DNA of 64,000 nt from Billgrantia antri (lineage in GTDB: Bacteria; Pseudomonadota; Gammaproteobacteria; Pseudomonadales; Halomonadaceae), in NCBI RefSeq assembly GCF_019430905.1, contig NZ_JAHYCA010000003.1, positions 248,001 through 312,000 of the forward strand, read 5' to 3'. The first letter of the stretch is position 1. Each line of letters starts with the position of its first letter. The position numbers and the translations under genes were made by a program. Of this stretch, positions 1 to 10,600 are shown piece after piece. The notes under the pieces were generated by a model that saw nothing but the letters and a program-made list of their open reading frames with translations, made no database searches and was not told the origin of the DNA.

Positions 1-237
1 GGGCTGCAGGACCTGGGCCTGAGCTTCTTGAAGGTTGAAGGTGCGCTGAGCCAGGAGATCGAGAGCCGCAGCGATCAGCAGAGCCTGCTGCGCGGCATGG
101 CCACACTGGCCCACTCTCTTGGCATCATGGCCATTGCGGAAGGCGTGGAAAGCCAGGGAGCCGCAAAGACGCTCTTCGAGCTGGGGCTGGATGGCGTGAC
201 GGGGCCGGGAGTGCGTGAACACGGCGTTCACGGGTGA
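1..237 (+). CDS. C-terminal end of an EAL-domain protein (LapD-like?), partial
   Basis: The reading frame is open from base 1, so the gene starts left of the window. The 78 visible residues are the end of an EAL (c-di-GMP phosphodiesterase-fold) domain: a degenerate LKVEG where active enzymes have LKIDR, then the conserved AEGVES. The usual QGYLF ending is replaced by GVTGPGV, and the protein stops a few residues later. That degenerate ending and the adjacent Lap-type adhesins suggest a LapD-like c-di-GMP receptor rather than an active enzyme. LapD identity is inference, because the HAMP/periplasmic part that would decide it is outside the window. A strong terminator follows. Confidence 0.6.
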   Translation, partial: GLQDLGLSFLKVEGALSQEIESRSDQQSLLRGMATLAHSLGIMAIAEGVESQGAAKTLFELGLDGVTGPGVREHGVHG

Positions 238-257
238 GACAAGACACCCTGCTAGCG

Positions 258-286
258 AAACGGCCGGCATTGCGCCGGCCGTTTTC
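258..286. terminator. Intrinsic terminator between convergent genes
   Basis: Perfect 8-bp GC stem (261-268 with 274-281, extended by two A-T pairs) and a 5-base loop, followed on the plus strand by TTTTC. The A-rich side also serves the minus strand. It ends the EAL-protein gene and lies just beyond the stop of the convergent small gene at 297-623. Confidence 0.75.
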
Positions 287-296
287 GTTCGTAGCC

Positions 297-623
297 TCAA
301 ATGGTGTCGTTGTCCTCTTCCGACATCAGCCCGACGCTGTTCCTGCGCTTGCGCAGCGACTGGCGCTCCATCAGCTTCTGCTGGGCGGGCTCGGGCAGGT
401 CGGTAAAACTGATCACGCCCTTGTCCATCAGCACGTTGATCACGTCTTCGAGTACCCGCACGAAAGCCAGGTCGGATTTGGATAGCGCCAGGTTCTCGGC
501 GTCATCCTCCGCGACGAAGCTCTGAAGCTCGGGTGAACACGGCGGCACGAATTCACGGCACTCTGCCGTTGCCTCACGGCTAACTTGCACGACCTGGCCC
601 GATTCGTTGCGCTTGATGTACAT
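297..623 (-). CDS. Small conserved protein (family often mislabelled 'tryptophan synthase beta subunit-like')
   Basis: 108 residues with no signal peptide or membrane segment. The core around SDLAFVRVLEDVINVL and FTDLPEPAQQKL matches a short protein common in Pseudomonas and relatives that databases have labelled tryptophan synthase subunit beta. It is far too short for that enzyme and has no PLP-binding lysine context, so the label should not be believed. It begins MYIKRN, typical for the family. Function is unknown. It is convergent with the EAL gene and sits upstream of nothing obvious in its own direction. Confidence 0.7.
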   Translation of the reverse strand: MYIKRNESGQVVQVSREATAECREFVPPCSPELQSFVAEDDAENLALSKSDLAFVRVLEDVINVLMDKGVISFTDLPEPAQQKLMERQSLRKRRNSVGLMSEEDNDTI

Positions 624-657
624 GGCTCTGCCCTTGAATGGTCCTTACGTAGAGTAA

Positions 658-692
658 CAAACGCCCTGCCCGGTGTCTCCAGGCAGGGCGCA
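658..692 (-). terminator. Probable terminator of the first adhesin gene
   Basis: Perfect 9-bp stem (662-670 with 682-690) and an 11-base loop, located about 20 bases past the minus-strand stop at 713 and followed in that direction by a short TTTGTT tract. The T-run is weak, so efficiency is uncertain. Confidence 0.6.
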
Positions 693-712
693 GTGTCTAG
701 CTCAACGGTACG

Positions 713-3700
713 TTACTGGTCGATTTGCAGTTGCCCGCTCTCCAGCATTTCCTGGAGGAAGTCCGCCGAGCTGACTTCTCCCATGTTGTAGTTCTCGAGC
801 ACGATCACCTGGGTGGCGTTGCTGCCGTCCACATTGATACCGCCTTCGTGGTTGATATAAAGCACGGTATCCGAGCCCTGCTGTGCCGCGACGATGAAGC
901 TGTCGATGGTTTCGACACTTTCACTCTGCAACAGGTCCGCCAGGTCCAGCACGTCCTCGCCGATACCGAAGTCCTTGATGGTATCGACGGCCGGTGTGCC
1001 CTCCCCGCCTTGGTCGCCCAGGCTCCACAGGAAGACATCATCGCCATCGCCGCCGATGAGGATGTCATCGCCTTCGGTACCGTGTACCACGTCGTCACTA
1101 TCAGTGCCGGTGATCTCATAAGTACCGTCTTCGGTGGTCTTGACCGAAACCGTGAACGCTGCGGTCGCCAGATCCCCGTCTGCATCCGAGCCGGTCAGCT
1201 CAAAGTCGAGTTGGTAATCGTCCGGGTAGATCTGGGTCACGTAGCTGGTCGAGAGTCCATCGATCTTGAAGCTGTTATTACCAGCCGGACGCAGTTCCAT
1301 ATAGTCGAGATTGAGGGTCGGGTCGATATTGAAGACGAACTCCCCATCGGCGGTCGCCAGTGTGGCCGTATAGACCTGCGACGACCCATCCTCGTCATAG
1401 ACGGTCAGCTTGGCCTGGTCACCCGCCCTGGTCCCTCCCGTGCCGGATACACTGAAGACGAAGGAGGAAATACCGATCACTCCCGCATCGCCCACGGGCC
1501 GGACATCAAACCTCAGCATGTCATTCTTGTTGCCCTGCACCACGTTAGAATGCACGCCCAAGTCCGTTGACGACAGGCTGACATTCGCTCGACCACCGTT
1601 ACTGAATGCCTCGACGGCGAGTTCAAACTTTCCATCGAAGACATCCGCTGAGAACAGGTAGGCGTCCTTGCCCCCTTCCTTGTAGAAGCCATCTGGATCG
1701 AAGGCGCTCAACAAACTCTCTATTTCCGTCTCGACGACAGGAGCGGGAGATACCAGTTCGAAGCTGTAGGTAGCATCGGCGTTCAATGTGAGATGGAAGA
1801 ACTCAAAGGAACCCGATTGCGCAGTGTAGGTAATCGAGGTCAAGGATGTACCGGTAATGATCAGCTCGTAGCCTGCCGGCATTCCCGACCAGATCAGTGA
1901 ACTTTCACCGAAGCTGTCGAGGAAGCCTTGGCTATCAGCCCCCACGTCGAATTCATAGACACCATCGTACGCTCCGGCTACGTTCCCGATAGCCAGGTTG
2001 AGGCTGGTCAGGCTGGGTGTGTCGTCGATGACGTCCACGGTCAGCGTTGCTTCTGCTGTGCTGCCACCCACGCCGCTAACGCTCAGCGCCACGCTGTCGG
2101 TCAGGGAGCCATCGGTGCTGCTCCCCGGAGCCCCATGCACCTGGGCCTCACTCAGGGTGTAGGTGTAGCTGACGGTGCCTGCTATGGCCGTACCGGTGTA
2201 GCCAGTCAGGAGGAGCGTACCCATGCTGGTTACGATGGCGCCAGAGGGTGACGAGGCAGTAAAGCCTTGCAGTTGGGCCAGAGTGAAGCTCTGCCCACCC
2301 ACAGTGACGCTGGCGATGCCATCGCTAGCCGAGACCTGGAAGCTGCCCGTCGCTGTCTCGCTCGTGTTGGCCACGGAGGTCAGGCCAGCTTCGTGGACGG
2401 TGCTATCGGCGCCGCTGGCATTGACGATCACCTGGGCACTGTCGTCCGCGCCCCGGATGGAGATGCTCAGGGTGGCGCTGGATGTGTCGCCATCGGCATC
2501 GGTAATGGTATAGCCAAGTTCGAAGTTCAGCAGGTCATCGGCGTTCAATGCCTGCACGGCGGCCAGGCTGTTATCGAGGGTGAAGCTCCAGCTTCCGTCG
2601 GAATTCAGCACCAGCGTTCCGTATTGGCCGATGTCGGTCAACTGTGCCGCGCTGGCGTTCCAGGTCACGCCCGCACTACTCCCAGCGGAACCATCGGCGC
2701 CAAAGCTATCGTTGCTGAGCACGTTGCCGCTGAGCACGTTCTGGGCGGCATCTTCCGTGACGGTGCCACCCGGGTCGTTGCTGGCCTGCGGCACGTCGTC
2801 GACGATGCTGACGGTCAGGCTGTCGCTGGTGGTGCTGCCGTCGCTGTCGGTGACGACCAGGGAGAAGCTGTCGCTGGTGGCGTCGCCGCTGGTCGGCCCA
2901 CTCAGGGTGTAGGTCCAGCTGTAGCTGCCGCCCGCCCCCGGCGTGACCACCAGGCTGCCGTGGCTGTCGGTGACGGTGCCGCCGGCGGTGACGTTGACGC
3001 CGTTGATTACCAGGCTCGCCAGGCCGTCATTGCCGGTGTCGATGACGAAGGTACCGCTGGTGACGTGGGAGTCATCGCCCGCCGCACTGCCGCCCGGCAG
3101 GCCGGCCTCGGCAACGCTGTCGCTATCGGCGTTGACAGAAATGGTGGGCTCGGAGTCGGGTACGACGGTCACGGTCAGAGTGGCGCTGGCGATGTCGCCA
3201 TCGGTGTCGGTGATGGTGATGGTGTAGTCGATCACCGCATCGCCTTCGAAGCCAGGCGCCGGGGTGAAGGTGACTTGGCCGTTGGCTGCGAAGCTCAGCG
3301 TGCCATGGCTCGGGTTGCGCAGGCTCGCCGCGGTCAGCGTGGCGCCATCGGCACCGGCGGTGTCGTTGCCCATCACGTTGACGGTGATGGGAGTGTCTTC
3401 ACCGGTATTGGCGGTGTCGTCCGATGCCAGAGGATTATCATCGACAATGGTAAGCTGGAGCGGACCATTAGCGCTGCCGCTACTGCTCGATACGGTATAG
3501 ACCAGACCGGCAAGCGCTTCGCCCATCCCCTCCGCATGCAGCAGGCTGTTCACCTGTGTAACGGTAAAGGCGCCGGTAGTGGGGTTGATCTGAATGCTGA
3601 AGATCGTGACGCCACGGGCTTCGGAAGCCGCCTGCAGCGTATTGGTGCCAGCATTCCAGCTGAAAGCGAGCGTCTCACCGCCCACCTGCTCGGTGACTCC

Positions 3701-4228
3701 ATCCATGGCGGTGAAAGACACGCTGCCACCACTACCGGAACCGAAGGTAAAGGGAAGCACGCCACTGGCTACCGAGCCAGGCTCATTCAATGTCTCTATA
3801 TCGAGCAACGTGGCGTCGAATCTTCCCGCAGTCGGCGGGATGCCGACAGGTTCTTGCGGTTCTTGCGGCTCCTCCACTTCCTCGGCTTGCGTCAAAAGGA
3901 AAGCCCCGCCCTGCTCATCCGGCGGGCCACCCAAGTCGTTCAGCCCGAAGTTGAACGCCAGGGGATCGACGTTTTCGGCAATGCGAGCCAGTCGCACGAA
4001 GCTATGCCCACCATCTGCCCCACCACCGGGGCCGGCTCCTGCCGCGGTGGCATCGAGCACGTCAAGCAGGTCAATCGACTCGTCATCCAGCGCTGACAGC
4101 AGCGCTTGAAGATCCTCGTCGAGGGCCGCGAAGTCGCTCGCATCGACCGGCTGGTCGGCACCCAACTCCTGGGTCATGACCACCTGCTCGCCACCCTGTA
4201 TCACAGGTGGGACCGAGGTTGTCGCCAA
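713..4228 (-). CDS. LapA-like RTX adhesin, main body (N-terminus lost by frameshift)
   Basis: 1171 codons open from a TTG at 4228, but the true 5' end is almost certainly in another frame at 4373 (next entry). Residues 1-65 are the second half of a retention module ending in TAAG (61-64), the kind of site cut by the LapG protease. After that come Ig-like/VCBS repeats rich in DSDGDxxSxxLxVxVVDD, including a cadherin-like block (about 265-355) nearly the same as one in the second adhesin. A unique stretch of about 300 residues follows, then a short RTX segment (GDDILIGGDGDD, about 1052-1068) and a C-terminal type I secretion region (VDTIKDFGIGEDVLDL). The product would be exported by the LapB/LapC-type system downstream and held at the outer membrane. 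Whether it is made depends on the frameshift being real. Confidence 0.8.
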   Translation of the reverse strand: MATTSVPPVIQGGEQVVMTQELGADQPVDASDFAALDEDLQALLSALDDESIDLLDVLDATAAGAGPGGGADGGHSFVRLARIAENVDPLAFNFGLNDLGGPPDEQGGAFLLTQAEEVEEPQEPQEPVGIPPTAGRFDATLLDIETLNEPGSVASGVLPFTFGSGSGGSVSFTAMDGVTEQVGGETLAFSWNAGTNTLQAASEARGVTIFSIQINPTTGAFTVTQVNSLLHAEGMGEALAGLVYTVSSSSGSANGPLQLTIVDDNPLASDDTANTGEDTPITVNVMGNDTAGADGATLTAASLRNPSHGTLSFAANGQVTFTPAPGFEGDAVIDYTITITDTDGDIASATLTVTVVPDSEPTISVNADSDSVAEAGLPGGSAAGDDSHVTSGTFVIDTGNDGLASLVINGVNVTAGGTVTDSHGSLVVTPGAGGSYSWTYTLSGPTSGDATSDSFSLVVTDSDGSTTSDSLTVSIVDDVPQASNDPGGTVTEDAAQNVLSGNVLSNDSFGADGSAGSSAGVTWNASAAQLTDIGQYGTLVLNSDGSWSFTLDNSLAAVQALNADDLLNFELGYTITDADGDTSSATLSISIRGADDSAQVIVNASGADSTVHEAGLTSVANTSETATGSFQVSASDGIASVTVGGQSFTLAQLQGFTASSPSGAIVTSMGTLLLTGYTGTAIAGTVSYTYTLSEAQVHGAPGSSTDGSLTDSVALSVSGVGGSTAEATLTVDVIDDTPSLTSLNLAIGNVAGAYDGVYEFDVGADSQGFLDSFGESSLIWSGMPAGYELIITGTSLTSITYTAQSGSFEFFHLTLNADATYSFELVSPAPVVETEIESLLSAFDPDGFYKEGGKDAYLFSADVFDGKFELAVEAFSNGGRANVSLSSTDLGVHSNVVQGNKNDMLRFDVRPVGDAGVIGISSFVFSVSGTGGTRAGDQAKLTVYDEDGSSQVYTATLATADGEFVFNIDPTLNLDYMELRPAGNNSFKIDGLSTSYVTQIYPDDYQLDFELTGSDADGDLATAAFTVSVKTTEDGTYEITGTDSDDVVHGTEGDDILIGGDGDDVFLWSLGDQGGEGTPAVDTIKDFGIGEDVLDLADLLQSESVETIDSFIVAAQQGSDTVLYINHEGGINVDGSNATQVIVLENYNMGEVSSADFLQEMLESGQLQIDQ

Positions 4229-4373
4229 AGTCTAGCTGCACATCCCCTCCATTGGATGTGATGACGGTTTCTCCTTCCTGCAGTGCGTCTCCGACGCGGA
4301 GTTCACGCAGGTTGCCCGAGGCATCACGAGCCCAGGCCTGACCGGAGATAGACAGAACAGTTGCAATAGACAT
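4209..4373 (-). pseudogene. 5' fragment of the first adhesin: retention-module N-terminus, out of frame
   Basis: From the ATG at 4373 the first 52 residues (MSIATVLSISGQAWARD onward) match the start of the second adhesin position by position. After DFGDNL the frame runs into unrelated residues, while the expected continuation (GGEQVVMTQEL) is found in the frame of the 713-4228 ORF. Counting bases against the paralogue between DNL/DGL and GEQVV gives 25 here versus 24 there. A single extra base is therefore the simplest cause, and the CCC run (plus-strand GGG 4209-4211) is the likely place. Removing one C gives LGPPVIQGGEQVV, a natural joint. It could be a true mutation, phase variation or a sequencing error. 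Confidence 0.75.
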
Positions 4374-4485
4374 GAGAAGTTACCCCGCAAAGTGGAAGAA
4401 CTTTTTACGAGGCTCGCCACGGCCAAACGGTCCGTGCCTGGAGGGGCGTGCTTAAGGTGAAGTATGAGCCAAGGCTTACAGCGCG

Positions 4486-4528
4486 ATATTGGACCGTAGT
4501 ACAGGGTGGAGAAAAAAGTTGAGTCCAA
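4486..4528 (-). promoter_or_regulatory. Upstream element shared by both adhesin genes (copy 1)
   Basis: ATATTGGACCG, four variable bases, then ACAGGG, on the plus strand from 4486, about 113 bp upstream of the first adhesin start. TTGGAC (4489-4494) and GTCCAA (4523-4528) form an inverted repeat with 28 bases between the arms. The same block, with identical internal spacing, lies about 107 bp upstream of the second adhesin. Conservation of sequence and position suggests a promoter or operator. No regulator is assigned. Confidence 0.45.
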
Positions 4529-4555
4529 TCAAGAGGCAATGTGAGTGATTATCAA

Positions 4556-4590
4556 TAAAAAAAGCGCCCAGCCTAGGCTGGGCGCTTTAA
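4556..4590 (-). terminator. Intrinsic terminator of the second adhesin gene
   Basis: GCGCCCAGCC/GGCTGGGCGC hairpin with a two-base centre, flanked on the plus strand by a run of seven A. Read on the minus strand it is a strong GC stem followed by a long T-run, about 15 bases after the stop of the 2817-residue adhesin. Confidence 0.9.
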
Positions 4591-4604
4591 CTCCTTACGG
4601 TAAA

Positions 4605-7600
4605 TCAGTCGATATTGAGGCTCGACTTCAGCGCCTCGAGATCCCCGCTGAAGTTCTCCAGCACGATGACCTGGTCGGCCAATGTATTGTCGAAGCTGCC
4701 CTCATCGGTTCCAAAGTTGCCTTCAGTACTGATGTAGAGCGTGGTGCTGCCACTCCCATCGGCTTCGAAGCGCAGGTGCTCGGGGCCGTTGCCATCGCTG
4801 AGCAATTCGCTCAAGTCGAGACTATCGCCTTCTTCCAGCGAGAAGTCCTTGACCGTGTCGATAGCGGCACTGCCCTCTTCACCCTGGTCACCAAGTTTCC
4901 AGGCGAAGGTATCGGCGCCGAGGCCGCCAACGAGAGTGTCGTTGCCTGCGCCGCCGTTGAGGGTGTCGTCACCCGCCCCACCGATCAGGATATCATTACC
5001 GGCACCACCGCTTAGGGTATCGATACCGCCATCAGGACGGACGCTATCCACCAGGTCCTGCCAGTTATCCCTGACGTAGGCAATGACCTCTGCATCGCTC
5101 GGCGCTTCACCCGGAGTGCCCTCCGCCCAGCGTAGGTACTCGACCAGTCCTGCATAGCCCAGTCCATCGTGGCTGCCAGCAGTAAACGATTCACCGGTAT
5201 CGCCGTTGGTCCACTCCAGATGATCCGTATTGACGCTGTCACCGAAGATGATGTCGTCGCCATCGCCTCCATTGAGCACGTCGTCGCCCAGCTCGGCTAG
5301 CTCGTCGCTGCTTGAGCCGCCCTGCAGCGCAGCGGCTAGATCCTCGGCAGTATTGACGATATCGACTTCGCCAACGGGGCCCGTGACGCTTTCATATTGA
5401 GGATACTGGCCAAATATATCCCACCAAGGATACCCAACGAAGAAGGTCTCGGTCCCCTCCCCTGAATCATCCGTATTATCGAAGAATCTCAGGTAGTTCT
5501 CGCTGACTCCGTTCCCGATGCCGGTTCCGTGCACCTGGCTGATATTGCTCAACGCTTCGAAGGCTTCGACGGAGTTCTTGAACACTTTATAACTCGTCTC
5601 ATTTCCCGAGCCCCTCAGGCCACCATCGGAGTCGTAGTATCTCGTCGGATCTCCATCGGTCAGGAAGTAGGTCAGGTTCTTGAAACCATCGACGACAGAA
5701 GCTCCGTTGCCATTCTGGGAGTTGAACCACGAGACGGCTTCTTCGAATGCAGCCTCGAAGTTGGTTGCACCACTCGCCGAGAGTGCGGTAATTGCCGAGA
5801 TGAGCTGGCCCACGTTCCCCGCATTCAAATTCTGAATACTGGCCGAGGTACTGGCGTGGGACGAGAAGGCCACCAGTTGTACGTTGACCGTGCCATCATG
5901 GTCCTTGAGCTGATTGGCCAGGTTCAGCAGCGCCTGCTTGGTCAGGTCCATGCGACTCAAGCTGCCGGAACCTGAGGCGTGCCCCATGCTCCCCGACCTG
6001 TCGACGATCAGAGAAATGTTATAGTTCTGGCCAGGTTCGGTGATGGTGAACTTGCCTCCCATGTCGCCAATCAGGACATCGTCTCCTGCCCCCGTCTCAA
6101 CCGTACTGTCGCCATTGCCCTCGACTTCCAATTTATCCACGGCAGCCGTATCGCTGGCCGTCGACTCTGCCGTCTCAACCGACACGTTGCCTTGCGGATT
6201 GGATTCGGTGGCCGTTGCCTTGACGGTGAGCGTGAACTCATCGGTGCCCTTCGGCACGGTGATGGTCAGGCCATTGGAGACATAGCTCTGGGTACCCGGC
6301 GCGACCTCGATCGTCCAGGTTCCATCCGGATTTTCCGTCCCCTGATTCAGCTCGGCGCCCTCCGGCACACCGGAGATCACCAGGCTCAGCGACTCGCTAC
6401 CGTCGGTATCTTTCAGGCTGGCCACAAGGTTAATACTGAAGGCGTAGCTGTCAGCTTCTCCGCCAAAGAAGTACGTATTTCCTGCTTGGTAGTTCCCAGC
6501 TGACCCTTCATCGTCCGCTCGGTTAGATAGCGGATCACTTGCCGGACCATTGTTGAACCCACCTAGGTACTCCCCACTAGAAGAGTAAACACCAGTACCT
6601 GCCTTGATGTAGTAGCTAACGACAGCCAGGCCGGTCTTCGCCTCGATATCGGCAATGTACTTGGTCGGATCGGAAGGATCCTTGATGTCTCCACCATAGC
6701 CATCCAGCTTGAGCGTAGTACCGTCGCTCAGCACGTATTTCACATGCGAAATACCATTGGGCAGTGGCGTGACATCGCCTGGCTCGGAGACAGGAGTTTG
6801 TTCACCTATTCCAATACTGACGTTCGGTGCATCCGCTACGGCATCGACGTTAATAGTTGCCGTGTTGGCCACTTCCGACCATGCGCCTTCGGCATCCTGT
6901 ACCTTGAAGGTGAAAGAACCCTCTGCGTCACTATCTTCATCAGGCGTGAAGGTCAGCTTTCCAGATACAATATCCGCTTCGCTGATAATGGCACCCGCCG
7001 CCACCGCCACCCCTGCGAGTTCCAGCACGCCGTTTTGTGGCAGAGTCACGATTTGCACGGCGCCAAGCGCATCGCCCTCGGCATCACTGTAGTTACCGAA
7101 GGCTTCGACACCCAGCGTGACGGTAACGTCTTCATCGGTGCTGATGGCACTGTCGGTGGTGAGCGGCGCATCGTTGTTACCGTTAATGGCGATCGTCAAA
7201 GAGCCGTCATCGCTATCCCCATCCTTGTCGGTAACCGTAAATTCCAGCTTGAAGCTCAGCTTATCACCATCGCCTAGCTCCTGGACCGCTGCCAGGGAAT
7301 TATTCAGAGTGAAGCTCCAGTTGCCGTTCGCATCGAGCGACAGTGTCCCATAGTTGGCAAGCGACTCGATAGCAGCACCACTCCAGGTGACGCTGCCTGC
7401 ACCGTCGGCGCCGAAGCTGGCATGCTGGTCGCTGAACAGATTACCGGACAGCGTAGTCGTGGCACCATCCTCTTCGACTGCCCCGGCACTCTGATCGCTG
7501 GCTGTGGGAACATCATCGACGATATCGATGACGAGACTATCGCTGGCTTTGTCGCCATCGCTATCGGTGACGACCAACTCGAAGCTGTCGGTAACGCCAT

Positions 7601-10600
7601 CGACATTAGGCCCTTGGGTCTCGTGATCGTCGGTGGCGCCGTCCAGGGTGTAGGTCCAGTTATACTCGCCATCGACGAGCGTGACGACCAAGGTGCCGTG
7701 GGTGCCGTTGACCGTGCCGCCGCCGGTGACGTTCACGCCGTTGATGACCAGCGACTGCAGACCGTCGTTGCCGGTGTTGATGGCCAAGGTGCCGCTGGTG
7801 GCGTGGGAGCCGTCGTTGGCACTGCCGTTCGGCAGGCTGGCTTCGTCGACGCTTGTCTGGCCGTCGTTGACGTCGGGTCCGCTGACCTCGATGGTCGGCT
7901 CGGAGTCTTCCGCCACGGTTACGGTCAGCGTGGCGCTGGAGGTGTCGCCGTCAGCGTCGGTGACGGTGTAGTCGATCACCGCATCGCCTTCGAAGCCCGC
8001 TGCCGGAGTGAAAGTGACTTCACCATTGGCGCCGAAGGTAATACTGCCCTGGCTCGGGTTACGCAAACTGGCCGCGGTCAGAGTGGCGCCGTCGGCGCCT
8101 TCGATGTCGTTGTCCATCACGTTATAGGTGATGGCAGTATCCTCCGCCGTTTCCGCAAGGTCATTCTGCGCAACCGGACCACCGTCGAGGAAGTGAATGA
8201 CCTGACCGATGTCGATCGTGGCGCTGGCTTCATCGCTATCGGTATCGACCACGGTCTTGGTCAGGAAGACGACATTGGCGAGAATATTGGTGACATCACT
8301 CGCCCCGATCTGACCGGCGCCCGAGTGGATGACAGCCCTCAACTGATCAAGCGTCACGACACCGGTTTCGGCATCGACACTCAGCGTGAAGACAGGAACC
8401 TCTTCGCCATCGATCACAACGTAGCCGACGATCTGGCCGTCATCCCCTTCCTTGACCAGCACTTCACCGCCTGTCTGCGTATCGACCAGGCCGGAGTCGG
8501 CGCCGTTCTCCGCCACGCTCAGGCTGTAGTCCCGCGTCGCCAGGCCGTCGGCACCGTACTCGGCGCTGAAGTAGCCGGAGAAGTCGAATTCAGCGTCGAC
8601 CTCGAGCTTGGACTCGTCCACGGTCAGGTTGGCAGGCGCCCACTCGACCTTGATGTTGACGTCGTTGTAATCCTTGTCGCCGCCGCCATAGACGTCTTCC
8701 CAGTTGATATCGCCTTCTTCGGCATTGTTCTCGACATGGGAGGCGCCGCCGGGGTTCAGCGAGGGATCATTGAAGAGAACGGGCGCGTTGGCGTTCTGCC
8801 CATTCAACTGGTCGCCATTCGGGGCAACTGCTACCCAGACGCCATTGACTTGCTGGAAGGTGACTTCAGTTTCGTTCCCGAGCCCAGAGTTGAGGTTTGC
8901 GCCATTGGGAATGATGAAATAGCCGACCTCACCAGGCGCATGTCCTTCGAGGACATAACTGGCCCCCTTGTCCTGCTTGACGTTGGCCCAGATGACCATA
9001 CCGACCGTCGGATTGCCGTTCTCGTCCTTGATGTAATAGCCAAAGCTGCTGTTGTAGCCGGCAAGGCTATTAAGATTGGTAATGGTGACTTCGTGGCCGG
9101 AAGGATCGGTTCCCTCGACGCTCGGCAGGTCGTCGTCGACACGCACGCTGATGGTACCCGGCGCGGAAACGTCGCCGTCGCTATCGGAGGCCACGACCTG
9201 CACACCGCCGATGGTGAGTTCATCCACGTTGGCGTTGTGGGGCAGGTTGCCGATCAGTTCGACATTGACCGTGACCGTACCGCTTTCTCCCGCAGCGATC
9301 TCGCCACCGTTTAGGGTCAGCTTGAGGACCGGGTCGCCTCCCAGGCTACCGATCAGCTCGCCCACTTCGTTGATTACCCAACTCAGCTCGACGCCTTCTT
9401 CGAGGCCGCTCACGTTGATGGCGCCCGGATTGACGAAGGCAAAGTCGACGATATTGTCACTGCCAGCGGTGAAGGTGAGCACTGCCTCGGCATTTGTCAG
9501 CTCGGCGTCACCAACTTCACGCAGACCAAGCTCGTCGACCACCAAGTCAACCGTGCCTCCCTCTCCGTTTTCGCCCCCCGGAGTCGGGCCTTCGCCGTCC
9601 TTGATCCTGATACGGTGGGTGTCGCTGGCCCGATCGCCGTCACCATCTATGGCGATCAGTTCGAAGCTCACCGGCACCTTGCCGTTGCTGTGGTCGAGGT
9701 TGGTGCCAGGCACGAAAGTCCAGGTGCCATTCTCGTTGATGGTCAGCGTACCTTCAGCCAGTTCATAGGCATGACCGATCTGCAGCGCCTGCTCGGGACC
9801 ACCGTTAATGGAGATGAGCTGCTGAGCGCCTTCGCTGTCGGCGCCGGACTCGGTGTTCCAGGTACCGACAACGGCCTCGCCATCCTCGATGGCACCACGA
9901 GCACCCGCCAGGTCGGCCTCTGGCGCGTCGTCGATGACCTTCACTTTCAAACTGCTGCTTGCGGTGTCGCCGTCACGATCCGTGATCGTGATGGAGAAGT
10001 TGCGGATCAGAGCGTCGTCTTCGCTACCCGCATGGGTCTTGTTGCCCTGCAGGGTGTAGGCGTAGTTAACGACATAGCCACCAAGCGGCAGTGGCGTAAT
10101 GCCGGTGACCTCGAGCCTGTATCCGTCCGGTACGTCGACGGAGGCGTCATCGAAGTTGAAGCTGCCGTCTTCGTTTCGCGTCACGGTCAGCGTCTGCTGA
10201 TCGCCGCCTTCGCCGATGGAAATGGTCAGTTGCTCAAGACCGTCCACCGCACTGACGAGGAAACCACCGCTCTGGGTCAGTTCGCCGGCATTGGGATCCG
10301 TTCCATTCGCCAGATTCGCCTCGTTGACGACCAGATGAGCGCCTTGACCAGCCACCGGGTTGTAGATAATAACCCCAGCGTCAAGGCCCTTGACGTTCAG
10401 CGTGGCCGTATCGGTATCGCCATCGCCGTCGGTCAGGGTGTAGGTGAACTTGTCGAGGAACAACCCCTGGTGGTTCGGGGTATCGCCGCGGACGTAGGTG
10501 TAGTCGCCATTTGAGTAAATGGTCAGCTCGCCGTGAACGCCTTGAATGGTTGCCTTACCATCGACCAGTTCAACCGTTTCCCCACCAAACTGGACGTGCG

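Noticed and set aside
297-623. Tryptophan synthase beta subunit
   Set aside because: A known database mislabel for this small family; the protein is about a quarter of the enzyme's length and has no PLP site.
2267-4096. Long plus-strand open frame (609 codons) opposite the first adhesin
   Set aside because: Antisense shadow of a high-GC, repetitive gene; composition is Ala/Gly/Val-rich without any domain, and the minus-strand frame has clear RTX/VCBS content.
4920-5060. Short regularly spaced repeats that could suggest a CRISPR array
   Set aside because: They are the codons for RTX glycine/aspartate nonapeptides inside the adhesin; no spacers and no cas genes.
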